Assembly: GCF_005503365.1 (NCBI RefSeq)
Contig: NZ_SCML01000064.1
Location: 1-35,930, forward strand
From: Hydrogenophaga sp. 2FB
GTDB taxonomy: Bacteria > Pseudomonadota > Gammaproteobacteria > Burkholderiales > Burkholderiaceae_C
Length of the DNA: 35,930 bases
Direction of reading: 5' to 3'
A program made the position numbers and the translations under genes. Every line of letters starts with the position of its first letter. Within the stretch, counting starts at the first letter, position 1. A model generated the notes under the pieces. That model did not search any database. It was not told the origin of the DNA and saw only the letters and a program-made list of their open reading frames with translations. Below, piece by piece: positions 9,979 to 16,989 of the stretch.

Positions 9979-10183
9979 TGTTTGGATCTGAAGCATGCAC
10001 AAATTCAACAAAATTGGAATAAGGTACTTAAGGGTCCGGGCGGCTTCTGACTGAAATCCATCCGCGTTCGGTTCACTTCATATCGAACTTAACGAGATTG
10101 CCGGACTTAACTAAAGTAAGGTAAACTGTTTGCAAGACAGCGCCATCGGCATCTCGGCCGGCTCCGTCGCTGCCAGGAGATCC

Positions 10184-10567
10184 ATGATGATTGTTTGGAA
10201 GACCGACGAGCCAGCGTCGAGCACAGTTTTTGCCCACTACCAGATCATTCGCCGCAACGGCGCAGTGATTCCATTCGAACCGAGCAGGATCGCCGAAGCC
10301 ATGAAGAAGGCATTCTTGGCAGTACATGGAACACTGACCGACCGGGAACGCCGCAAGATCCTGTGCCAAGGTCTGACCTTTTCCTTCTTTGAACGCGTGG
10401 CGGTCTGGCGTTGCCAGATCCGGCTGCTCGCACTCGATTTCAAACGGGCCAGGCTGGTCCAGGGAGCTCATGCCCAGGGGCACGCCGGCACTGTCGCTCC
10501 CCTGGGCCCCAATGTCGGACGGGGATTCTTTTCGGCAGCGAAGCCGAATCTGCGTAACGCGCCTTGA
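10184..10567 (+). pseudogene. nrdA N-terminal (ATP-cone) fragment
   Basis: The frame from ATG 10184 (preceded by AGGAG at 10175-10179) encodes YQIIRRNGAVIPFEPSRIAE followed by AMKKAFLAVHGT, the start of the ATP-cone domain of class Ia ribonucleotide reductase large subunit NrdA as found in Burkholderiales. Similarity ends abruptly after the HGT triplet (about base 10333). The rest, to the stop at 10567, does not resemble NrdA. A real NrdA is over 900 residues, so this is a captured 5' fragment. The ribosome site and the first 50 codons are intact, so a short ATP-cone peptide could still be made. The 10334-10567 part is unassigned. Confidence 0.65.
10531..10548. promoter_or_regulatory. Palindrome upstream of the antitoxin gene (candidate autoregulatory operator)
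   Basis: Perfect inverted repeat TTCGGC-N6-GCCGAA, 40 bases before the antitoxin start. Xre-type antitoxins usually repress their own operon through such palindromes. A second inverted repeat, TCTGGC-N3-GCCAGA, lies at 10404-10418. Function is inferred from position. Confidence 0.4.
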
Positions 10568-10588
10568 GCGCACCACGGTTGAACACGC

Positions 10589-11059
10589 ATGAACACTCTC
10601 TCCATCACCTCACCGTATGCCCCGGGTAATGCCCGCGATCGACGCGACGCGCCTTCCGACCCTTACGCTACTGCAGCCCAATCGGCCGCATTGCTGCGTT
10701 CGGGCGCGCAGTACCGCCGTGATCGCATGGAAGCCGCTGACATGATCACCACGGACGAAGCAGCGGAGCTGGCCGGCACCAGCCGCGTCACGATCAACGC
10801 CTGGATCAAGGCGGGACGTTGCATTGGCGTGGCGAATCTGCGTCGTGGGTTCAAGCTGCCGCGCTGGCAGTTCGAGCCCACCGTCTGGCCCTTGCTGCAG
10901 CCCTTGGTGAAAAGCCTGGGCACCAGCGACGGTTGGCAGTTGCTGTCCTTTCTAGAGACGCCTTCGATGGCCCTCGACGGACAGACACCACGCGCGGCGC
11001 TCGAACAAGGCGTGTCCAGCGAGCGCATCCTGGCGCTGGCTACGGCTGAGGCTCATTGA
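10589..11059 (+). CDS. Xre/MbcA/ParS-type antitoxin of a RES toxin pair
   Basis: Protein of 156 residues. After a polar leader of about 50 residues comes a helix-turn-helix (MITTDEAAELAGTSRVTINA with WIKAGRCIGV after it). The C-terminal region LLSFLETPSMALDGQTPRAA followed by LEQGVSSERILALA matches the antitoxin C-terminal domain (DUF2384 type) that plugs the active site of RES toxins. It is followed nine bases later by the RES-domain gene, the standard antitoxin-first order. It would neutralise the toxin and repress the operon. A second ATG at residue 47 could give a shorter form without the leader. Confidence 0.85.
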   Translation: MNTLSITSPYAPGNARDRRDAPSDPYATAAQSAALLRSGAQYRRDRMEAADMITTDEAAELAGTSRVTINAWIKAGRCIGVANLRRGFKLPRWQFEPTVWPLLQPLVKSLGTSDGWQLLSFLETPSMALDGQTPRAALEQGVSSERILALATAEAH

Positions 11060-11068
11060 CCTCATTTC

Positions 11069-11647
11069 ATGAACCTCACCGATCTCAACCCACCGTTCAT
11101 TGAGCTTCCCGAACATCAGTTGTGGCACCGCATTCAGCGGGCAAGGGCGCGTTCCGGCAGCGTGCGCATGCGTGGCTTCACCATGGCCCCCACCGGTACG
11201 TTGTCCGGACGCTTCGATCTGGAAGATGAAGCGACTGCCTATCTCGCTGATGGAGAGTTAACCGCGCTGTACGAATCGCTGTTTCGTCGCGAAGCGCGCA
11301 GTCTCCATCTCGACAGGCTCAAGGAACGCACATTGACCAGCTTCCGGACGACTGCCAGGCTCCGGCTGGTAGACCTTCGAGGACTGGAAGAGCGGTTCCC
11401 CGTATTGCAGTCGCTGCGTTACGAGTCGACTCAGGCCTTCGCTGCAGACTGCAGGCGTTCGGACGCTCACGGAGTCTTGTATGCCTCCGCGCAGCACCCC
11501 TATCACGGCTGCGTGTGCCTGTTCAAAGAGGGCATCGCACGTATGGTGAGGGTCTCAAACATATCTCTCGTGCAGCCTGGCACCGGACGGCTGCATCGCA
11601 GCGTCGTGCTTGCGGCGCACGGCTCCCAGGTGCCGATCGTCCAGTAG
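11069..11647 (+). CDS. RES-domain toxin (NAD+-depleting family)
   Basis: RES-domain protein of 192 residues. Characterised RES toxins degrade NAD+ and arrest growth. The family's conserved Arg-Glu-Ser set can be placed: R21 (LWHRIQ) and R48 (GRFDL), E69 in TALYESLFRRE, and S140 in GVLYASAQHPYHGCVCLF. The YLADGELTALYE block is the characteristic RES core. It is paired with the upstream Xre-type antitoxin, separated by nine bases. The pair sits beside the tnpT/tnpS resolution module of the transposon relic, a position where toxin-antitoxin pairs have been reported in Tn3-family elements. It appears intact. Confidence 0.85.
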   Translation: MNLTDLNPPFIELPEHQLWHRIQRARARSGSVRMRGFTMAPTGTLSGRFDLEDEATAYLADGELTALYESLFRREARSLHLDRLKERTLTSFRTTARLRLVDLRGLEERFPVLQSLRYESTQAFAADCRRSDAHGVLYASAQHPYHGCVCLFKEGIARMVRVSNISLVQPGTGRLHRSVVLAAHGSQVPIVQ

Positions 11648-11786
11648 CCACCTCTATTGAGGGTCGGCCGAGATTCCTGCAAAATCCGCAAAAAAGAAGC
11701 TAAGTATTTGATTTAACTAATATTTTTTCCTACTGAGTGACCGTAGCCACCATCCAACGCGCCTTCGACTATGTGCTCAAAGCATT

Positions 11787-11808
11787 CCATACGCTGTACA
11801 GCGTATGG
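11787..11808. repeat. Perfect 22-bp palindrome in the gap between RES toxin and tnpT
   Basis: Each half is CCATACGCTGT read inward, with no central spacer. It lies in the 216-base stretch (11648-11863) between two convergent genes, which otherwise shows an AT-rich patch near 11695-11730 and no gene. The inner sequence TACAGCGTATG recurs once more near 26589. It could be a protein-binding site or a bidirectional stem-loop; no T-tract makes a simple terminator unlikely. Confidence 0.6.
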
Positions 11809-11863
11809 TTGGTGCGCAGCCAGGGCCTGGAGCTTGGAGCGAAAGCATCGTGCTGTTGCGCTA

Positions 11864-12847
11864 CTAGCGTTTGAGCACGGTCTTCGTTTTGGACCGCGTC
11901 GCGGGTGTCCCAGTGTTGGTGCCCCCCTTGGGTAGGCGTGCTTTGAGCTGGACCAATAGGTCAGCCATGTCTTTTTGCAACTGCTCCTGGTGCGAGTGCG
12001 CCATCTGCAGATCCTCGCGTGCAGAAAGGATCTCACGGGCCAAGCCGGCGTTCTCGGCGATCAGGGCGCTGACCTGCACCCGAAGCGACTGGGCTTGCTC
12101 GTGCGAATCTGCCAACGAATTGGCCGCTTTTTTATTGTCATCTGCGAGCAAGAGGGTGACGCGCTTGAGTTCCTGCCGGGCCTTATCGACGTCCTCCAAC
12201 AGTCGACGTTCCTGAGCTGAAGCTCGTTGCTCCAGGCGCTCACGCTCCTGCCGGTGCTCCTCGTTCAGCGCATTGAGGCGACCACGCTCGGCTTGCAACG
12301 CTTGCGTTGCCGCAGCATGCTGGGTGCGCACGGATTCAATGTCGGCGTCCCTACCCGCCAGCCCTTTTTGCAGGTCGGTGACCTGGCGCATCAGATCGGC
12401 GATCTGGTGGTCCTTGGCCAGAAGTGCTGCGCCCAGTGCTTCCGAGCGCTCGTTCAACCGTTGCTGTTCTTGATCCAAGGCTGTTCGCTCCGCAGCGAGC
12501 CGCTCCACCAGCCCTTCCAGCGCGTCTCGATCAACCTGTACCGATTGAGCCGCTTGCTCCTGGGCATGCTGCTGGGCGCGACCCCACAGCGTCTTGGCCG
12601 CCCGCAGAACCGGTGCCGGCAGAGTGCCCTGCTCTCCGGCGCCCTCATCGCCACCCCCCAGCCGTTTGGCCAGAGAGGCGTACCAGGCATCGAGCATGGG
12701 GGCCACGGTGTTCGGCGACCCCCGGCCAAGATACGCGCGCACGCGCTCGATCGTGGGCCGCTCGCCGTGCGCGAGCACGGCGTCGGCCGCGGCCCAAACC
12801 TCATCGGGCTGAACGCCGCGCGTGACTCTCGTACTTTTCGTTTGCAT
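11864..12847 (-). CDS. tnpT: TnpT-like cointegrate-resolution protein (KfrA-type DNA-binding N-terminus plus long coiled coil)
   Basis: Protein of 327 residues. Residues about 10-75 (VQPDEVWAAADAVLAHGERP, then YLGRGSPNTVAPML) form a KfrA-type DNA-binding domain. Residues about 80-300 are a nearly continuous heptad-rich coiled coil full of Gln, Glu, Arg and Ala. The tail is basic (TRSKTKTVLKR). It is transcribed divergently from a tyrosine recombinase across 123 bases that contain an inverted-repeat core. This is the arrangement of tnpT and tnpS in Tn4651, where TnpT aids TnpS-mediated recombination at the rst site. Without that neighbour it could be called only a KfrA-like protein. Confidence 0.75.
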   Translation of the reverse strand: MQTKSTRVTRGVQPDEVWAAADAVLAHGERPTIERVRAYLGRGSPNTVAPMLDAWYASLAKRLGGGDEGAGEQGTLPAPVLRAAKTLWGRAQQHAQEQAAQSVQVDRDALEGLVERLAAERTALDQEQQRLNERSEALGAALLAKDHQIADLMRQVTDLQKGLAGRDADIESVRTQHAAATQALQAERGRLNALNEEHRQERERLEQRASAQERRLLEDVDKARQELKRVTLLLADDNKKAANSLADSHEQAQSLRVQVSALIAENAGLAREILSAREDLQMAHSHQEQLQKDMADLLVQLKARLPKGGTNTGTPATRSKTKTVLKR

Positions 12848-12867
12848 CGCCCTGCTCCGCGCTGTAA

Positions 12868-12902
12868 ATTACCCACGATAAGAGATTGTTATCGTGAGTT
12901 AT
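12868..12902. other. Candidate TnpS recombination core (rst-like) between tnpT and tnpS
   Basis: CACGATAA (12874-12881), seven bases, then TTATCGTG (12889-12896) is a perfect 8-bp inverted repeat. Extending outward, 12 of 14 positions match in each arm, giving a 35-bp site with a 7-bp centre, the usual geometry of a tyrosine-recombinase crossover site. A third TTATCG follows at 12899-12904, ten bases after the right arm, as might suit an accessory binding site. It lies in the divergent promoter region, so it may also regulate both genes. Confidence 0.6.
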
Positions 12903-12970
12903 CGCTCTTTTCTGTATGATCCAATACATAGTATGTGTGATAAATCTCTATTCGTCACCCTGCCCTGAAC

Positions 12971-14032
12971 ATGCGCCTGCCCATCCTCCAGAAAACTCCC
13001 GCCCTGCAGCCGAACGAGCTCAGTGATGTGACCGCGCAGGCTGTGGCCGACCTGCTGCGCGAGGGGGAATCGCTCAACACGCAGCTGAGCTACCGCAGCG
13101 CACTGCGCTACTGGGCCGCCTGGTATGGGATCCGCTACGGCGCGCAGATCGGCCTGCCGTTGCCAGCGGCCTGCGTGCTGCAGTTCATCGTCGACCACGC
13201 ACAGCGCAGCAGCCCCAAGGGCCTGGTGCACGAACTCCCGCCCGAGATCGACGCCGCCCTGGTCGAGGCCGGCTACAAGGGAAAGACGGGACCGATGGCG
13301 CACAACACGCTGGTGCACCGCCTGGCGGTGCTCTCCAAAGCCCACCAGATGCGTGACGTGAAAAACCCGTGTCAGGACCCCAAGGTGCGCGAGCTGCTCT
13401 CGCGCACGCGCAAGGCGTACGCCAAGCGTGGCGAGTTGCCCAAGAAAAAAGACGCGCTGACGAAGGATCCGCTGCAGCTCGTGCTGGCCACCTGTGATGA
13501 TTCATTGAGGGGCAAACGCGACCGCGCCCTCCTCCTCTTTGCCTGGGCCAGCGGTGGGCGGCGGCGTTCGGAGGTGGCTGCGGCCGATATGAAGTTTTTG
13601 AAGAAGACCGGGCCTGGGGAGTTTTCTTACGAGCTGGTCTTCTCGAAAACCAACCAGAGCGGCGTCGACCGGCCCGAGAACCACAAGCCCGTGCTGGGCG
13701 CAGCGGGTGCAGCACTGGAAGATTGGCTATTGATCAGCGGGATTCGGGAGGGCGCCCTCTTCCGCCGGGTGCTCAAGGGCGGCCACCTGGGCGGCCCGCT
13801 GTCCGCAGCGGCGGTGCGCGACATCGTTCAGGCGCGGTGTCTGTTGGCGGGGGTTGAGGGGGAATTTTCTGCGCACTCGCTGCGCAGCGGCTTCGTGACG
13901 GAAGCCGCTGCGCAAAATGTCTCACTCGCGGACACGATGGCGATGACGGGTCATCAATCTGTTGCTGTAGTACTCGGTTATCAGCGCAAGGGCGGGCTCT
14001 CCAAGAGCCCAGCCTCACGTTTGCTTAGTTAA
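12971..14032 (+). CDS. tnpS: Tyrosine recombinase, TnpS-like cointegrate resolvase
   Basis: Site-specific tyrosine recombinase of 353 residues. An N-terminal SAM-like core-binding domain (about residues 15-140, including NTQLSYRSALRYWAAWY) precedes the catalytic domain. Catalytic residues are visible as R198 in GGRRRSEV, the H302-x-x-R305 pair in HSLRSGF, H328 in GHQSV and nucleophile Y337 in LGYQRKG; a Lys in FSKTNQ is the likely beta-hairpin lysine. All are present, so it should be active. Paired divergently with the tnpT-like gene, it fits the Tn4651 resolution system rather than a phage or island integrase. The neighbouring core site supports this. Confidence 0.85.
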   Translation: MRLPILQKTPALQPNELSDVTAQAVADLLREGESLNTQLSYRSALRYWAAWYGIRYGAQIGLPLPAACVLQFIVDHAQRSSPKGLVHELPPEIDAALVEAGYKGKTGPMAHNTLVHRLAVLSKAHQMRDVKNPCQDPKVRELLSRTRKAYAKRGELPKKKDALTKDPLQLVLATCDDSLRGKRDRALLLFAWASGGRRRSEVAAADMKFLKKTGPGEFSYELVFSKTNQSGVDRPENHKPVLGAAGAALEDWLLISGIREGALFRRVLKGGHLGGPLSAAAVRDIVQARCLLAGVEGEFSAHSLRSGFVTEAAAQNVSLADTMAMTGHQSVAVVLGYQRKGGLSKSPASRLLS

Positions 14033-14097
14033 ATGCCGGGACTCATCCACGTAGTTGTTCGGCTGAATTGCCGATTGTCTCAAGAGTTCCCGCGGCG

Positions 14098-14208
14098 ATG
14101 AAAACCGCGCTCAGCCTGGCGCGGGTGCGCGCGGGCGGGCCGATGGGGCTGTCGGTGCAGCGCGTGCTCGACATGGCCACCATCGAAGCCGCACCGCAAG
14201 CCTTCGGG
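14098..14208 (+). pseudogene. C-terminal-region fragment of an amidohydrolase (TRZ/ATZ-like)
   Basis: About 37 codons read MKTALSLARVRAGGPMGLSV followed by QRVLDMATIEAAPQAFGR. This pattern (Met-Lys near a helix, then MAT...A..FGR/ALG) is that of the helical segment before the composite domain in cytosine-deaminase-like amidohydrolases. Neither the metal-binding N-terminus nor the C-terminal strand is present. Coding breaks at about 14208, where an acyl-CoA ligase continues in a different frame. Assignment is from a short stretch. Confidence 0.45.
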
Positions 14209-14212
14209 CGCG

Positions 14213-15079
14213 TTGATGGCCGAGGCGGTCACGCGCGAGAAGGTTACGGGCCTGTGGGCCGGCTCGCCGCAGTTCCTGGCGGATCTTGTCGAAGCGGTCG
14301 ACACCAGCACCGCGCGCTACGACCTGCGCTCGGTGGTCCAGATTTCCTGGGCCTGGAAAGCGATGAGCCCCACCATCGCCGCTGCGCTGACAAGGCTGTG
14401 CGGCCCGGGCGTGCAACTGGCGGGACGCATCGGCCAGACCGAAGCGATTGCCTGCACGCGCTTCTGGCCCGACCGCTGGGCCGAGAAGTTCGAAGCCGAA
14501 GCGCCCAAGCGCAACTTCGTCGGCGTGGCCAGCCCCTTGTTGGCTGCCGCCGTCATCGACGAGAACGGTCAGCTGATGGACCCGGTGCGCGACAAGGGAA
14601 AACCGGGCGAGCTGGTGTACCGCTCGCCCGCCAACACCGCCGGCTACTTCCGCAACGACGACGCCACGCGCGACGCCACGCGCTCGGGCTGGTTCCATTC
14701 GGGCGACTGTTGCGAGTACGACGACGACCACCTGCTGGTCATGGTCGACCGCTTCAAGGACCTGGTGAAGTCCGGCGGCGAAAACGTCTCCAGCGTGCGC
14801 GTGGAAGGCGCGTTGACCGAACACCCCGCCGTGGCCGAAGCGGCGGTGGTGGGCTTGCCGCACGCGCGCTGGGGCGAAGCCGTGACCGCTTTCGTCATCC
14901 TCAAGCCGGCCACCTCGGTCGACCCGCTGGCGCTGGTGCAGCACTGCCGCACGCGGCTGGCCGGTTTCGAATCGCCCAAGCGCGTGGTGTTGGTGGACGA
15001 GTTTCCGCGCACGGTCGGACGCAAGGTATTGAAATTCAAGATCCGAGAGGCCTACGCCGACCTCTACGCCGACGCATGA
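14213..15079 (+). pseudogene. Acyl-CoA ligase (AMP-binding enzyme), 5'-truncated
   Basis: The frame encodes about 288 residues corresponding to the second half of an ANL-superfamily acyl-CoA ligase, normally 500-550 residues. Present are TREKVTGLWAGSPQFLADLV, an IGQTEA substrate/adenine motif, SGWFHSGDCCEYDDD (A8 region with its Asp), VDRFKDLVKSGGENVSSVRV (hinge) and RTVGRKVLKFKIRE with the C-terminal catalytic Lys. The N-terminal domain with the P-loop (TSGTTG-type) is missing, replaced upstream by an out-of-frame amidohydrolase fragment. It cannot make acyl-adenylate. Its TGA overlaps the ATG of the reductase gene, so the two once formed an operon. Confidence 0.8.
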
Positions 15080-16041
15080 GCACGTCCGCCACCCTCTCCT
15101 TGCGCGTCGGGCGCGTTCGGCAGGAAGCCCAGGGCATCCGGCGCTACGAACTGCTCGCCGACGGCGGCGCACTGCCGCGCTTTGAAGCCGGGGCCCATCT
15201 CGACCTTCACCTGCAAGACGGGCTCAAGCGCAGCTATTCGATCTGCAACGCACCGTCGGAAACCAACCGCTATGAAATCGCCGTGCTCGACGATCCCGCG
15301 AGCCGCGGTGGGTCGCGCTTCGTGCACCAGGCGTTGCACGAGGGCGTCCAGCTGACGGCATCGGTGCCGCGCAACAACTTCCCGCTGGTGGAGCAAGCGC
15401 CACACACCCTGATGATCGCGGGCGGTATCGGCATCACACCGTTTCGCGCCATGGTGCACCGCCTGCAAATCCTCGGGCAGGCCTGGACCTTGCACTATTG
15501 CGCGCGCACCCGTCAGCACGCGGCCTTTGTAGAGGAGTTGCAGCAGCTGGCGGCATCGGGCCAAGGCCAGCTGCATCTGCACTTCGATCTGGAGCCTGGC
15601 GGTGCGCCGCTCGACATTGCTCAACAAATTGCCTCGGCCGATGAGAACACGCACCTCTATTGCTGCGGGCCAGGTTCAATGCTGGACGCGTTCGAACGCG
15701 CGTGCAGCGAACGGCCGCCGACGCGCGTGCACCGCGAGCGTTTCGCGGCAGCCACACCGGTGCCTTCCATCGGCAAGACCTTCGAGATCGTGCTGGCCCG
15801 ACAAGGCCGCACCCTGAAGGTGTTGCCGAACAAGTCCATCCTCGAGACGGTGCTCGAAGCCGGCATTGACGTCCCCTACTCGTGCTTCGAAGGTGTGTGC
15901 GGCGCCTGCGAGACCGAGGTGCTCGAAGGCTGCATCCAGCACCGCGACACGCTCCTGAGCGAAGACGAGCGGGCCGCGGGCGACAGAATGATGATCTGCT
16001 GCTCAACCGCCACATCGCCGTCTCTCGTGCTGGACCTCTGA
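15076..16041 (+). CDS. PDR/VanB-family oxidoreductase (FMN, NADH and plant-type 2Fe-2S domains)
   Basis: Reductase of 321 residues that passes electrons from NAD(P)H to a Rieske-type oxygenase. Domain order: N-terminal FMN-binding barrel with the RSYSICNAP flavin motif (about residue 55), an NADH-binding domain with GGIGITPFRAMVHRL and the YCCGPGSMLDAF block, and a C-terminal ferredoxin domain. The cluster ligands are C-x4-C-x2-C in YSCFEGVCGACETEV plus a later Cys in MMICCS. The start ATG overlaps the TGA of the truncated ligase. A longer in-frame reading to 14068 crosses unrelated remnants and is not the real gene. No oxygenase partner is in the window, so it is an orphan reductase; phthalate, vanillate and similar hydroxylases are the usual partners. 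Confidence 0.93.
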   Translation: MSTSATLSLRVGRVRQEAQGIRRYELLADGGALPRFEAGAHLDLHLQDGLKRSYSICNAPSETNRYEIAVLDDPASRGGSRFVHQALHEGVQLTASVPRNNFPLVEQAPHTLMIAGGIGITPFRAMVHRLQILGQAWTLHYCARTRQHAAFVEELQQLAASGQGQLHLHFDLEPGGAPLDIAQQIASADENTHLYCCGPGSMLDAFERACSERPPTRVHRERFAAATPVPSIGKTFEIVLARQGRTLKVLPNKSILETVLEAGIDVPYSCFEGVCGACETEVLEGCIQHRDTLLSEDERAAGDRMMICCSTATSPSLVLDL

Positions 16042-16183
16042 TACCACCCTCGCGCCAGCCCGCCCTGCGCACAGTCTGGCGTGCGCGCTCACCATAGTCG
16101 GGTTCGGCGCTGAATGCGATCTGCACAAGGCCGGCGGCTATAGCGGGCAGCCCGGCCGCGCTACTGGCGCCAGATCTGAATAG

Positions 16184-16984
16184 TTACAACTTCACCATAT
16201 TGATCAGACCACCATCTACAGGAAGCACGACGCCGTTGACGTACTTTGACTCGTCTGATGCCAGGAATAGGCTGGCACTCGCGATGTCCCATACCTCTCC
16301 CTGTCGCCCCGTGGGAGACATGGCGTCTCGCTTGCGCCACATCTCTTCCAAATCCCCGCCATACAGCGCCGTGTTGTTCTGCTCGACGATCGGGGAGCGG
16401 ATGAGCCCGACCAGTACCACGTTAGAACGGATGCCCTTCGATGCGTATTGGATCGCAATCTCTCGCGACAGACCAATGACGGCCGCTTTCGAGGCTGCAT
16501 ATGCCAGCTTTGGAAATGGAATGGTTCGCACCCCATTGATGGATCCCACATTCACAATCGACCCGCAGCCTTGTCTCTCCATGTGGGGCAATGCGTACTT
16601 GGAGGTCAGGAACATGCTTTTCGCGTTGATGTTCATCATGCGGTCCCACTGATCTTCGGGATAATCCACGGGACCGCCCGAGTTCGTAATGCCGACGTTG
16701 TTGTGCAGAACGTCCAGCCGACCGAAGTGAGAAGTGCACGCCTCGATCATTCCGCGACAATCGTCCGCACGAGACACATCTGCGCGAAAAGCCAAGCAAT
16801 CGCCACCTTCGTTTTGAATCAGCTGGGCGGTGGCCTCCGCAGAAGCCAGATCAATGTCCGCAGCAAGTACCCGTGCTCCTTCACGAGCGTAAACAATGGC
16901 ACACGCCTTGCCATTTCCAACGCCCTCACCGCGGGTGCCCGCGCCGGTTACGACTACTACCTTGCCATCCAGTCTTCCAGCCAT
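16184..16984 (-). CDS. SDR-family oxidoreductase (short-chain dehydrogenase)
   Basis: Classical SDR of 266 residues, likely NAD(H) dependent. The start is the ATG at 16984 (MAGRLDGKVVVVTGAGTRGE); upstream in-frame codons lie within the ligase gene. The glycine motif is slightly stretched (TGAG...GVGNGKA). LAADID follows the second strand, its Asp favouring NAD+. NNVG replaces NAG. The catalytic Ser is in VNVGSINGV, and Tyr and Lys are in YAASKAA. Start and ligase stop are five bases apart, so it is co-transcribed with the ligase. It probably oxidises a hydroxyacyl-CoA or alcohol intermediate of the same pathway; the substrate is not readable. Confidence 0.93.
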   Translation of the reverse strand: MAGRLDGKVVVVTGAGTRGEGVGNGKACAIVYAREGARVLAADIDLASAEATAQLIQNEGGDCLAFRADVSRADDCRGMIEACTSHFGRLDVLHNNVGITNSGGPVDYPEDQWDRMMNINAKSMFLTSKYALPHMERQGCGSIVNVGSINGVRTIPFPKLAYAASKAAVIGLSREIAIQYASKGIRSNVVLVGLIRSPIVEQNNTALYGGDLEEMWRKRDAMSPTGRQGEVWDIASASLFLASDESKYVNGVVLPVDGGLINMVKL

Positions 16985-16989
16985 GGCGT

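Larger units (their letters stand above)
9941..14093. mobile_element. Tn3-family transposon relic (Tn4651/Tn5041-like terminus), transposase-less
   Basis: The left end is the 38-bp terminal-repeat-like sequence at 9941-9978 that interrupts creD. Inside are an nrdA fragment, an Xre-RES toxin-antitoxin pair, and the divergent tnpT/tnpS pair with a recombination core between them, which is the cointegrate-resolution module known from Tn4651. No tnpA of this subgroup and no second terminal repeat are visible before foreign catabolic-gene remnants begin near 14093, so the right end has been lost by deletion or rearrangement. The right boundary given is the approximate point where amidohydrolase-like coding begins. 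Confidence 0.6.

Noticed and set aside
12971..14032. Tyrosine recombinase as an integrase of a genomic island with a tRNA attachment site
   Set aside because: No tRNA or att-like direct repeat is nearby, while the divergent coiled-coil partner and core site match a Tn4651-type resolution module.
14068..16041. A 657-residue open frame that would fuse an amidohydrolase-like start to the PDR/VanB reductase
   Set aside because: The middle part (about 14210-15075) is an alternate frame of the acyl-CoA ligase fragment. The reductase has its own ATG at 15076 overlapping the ligase stop.
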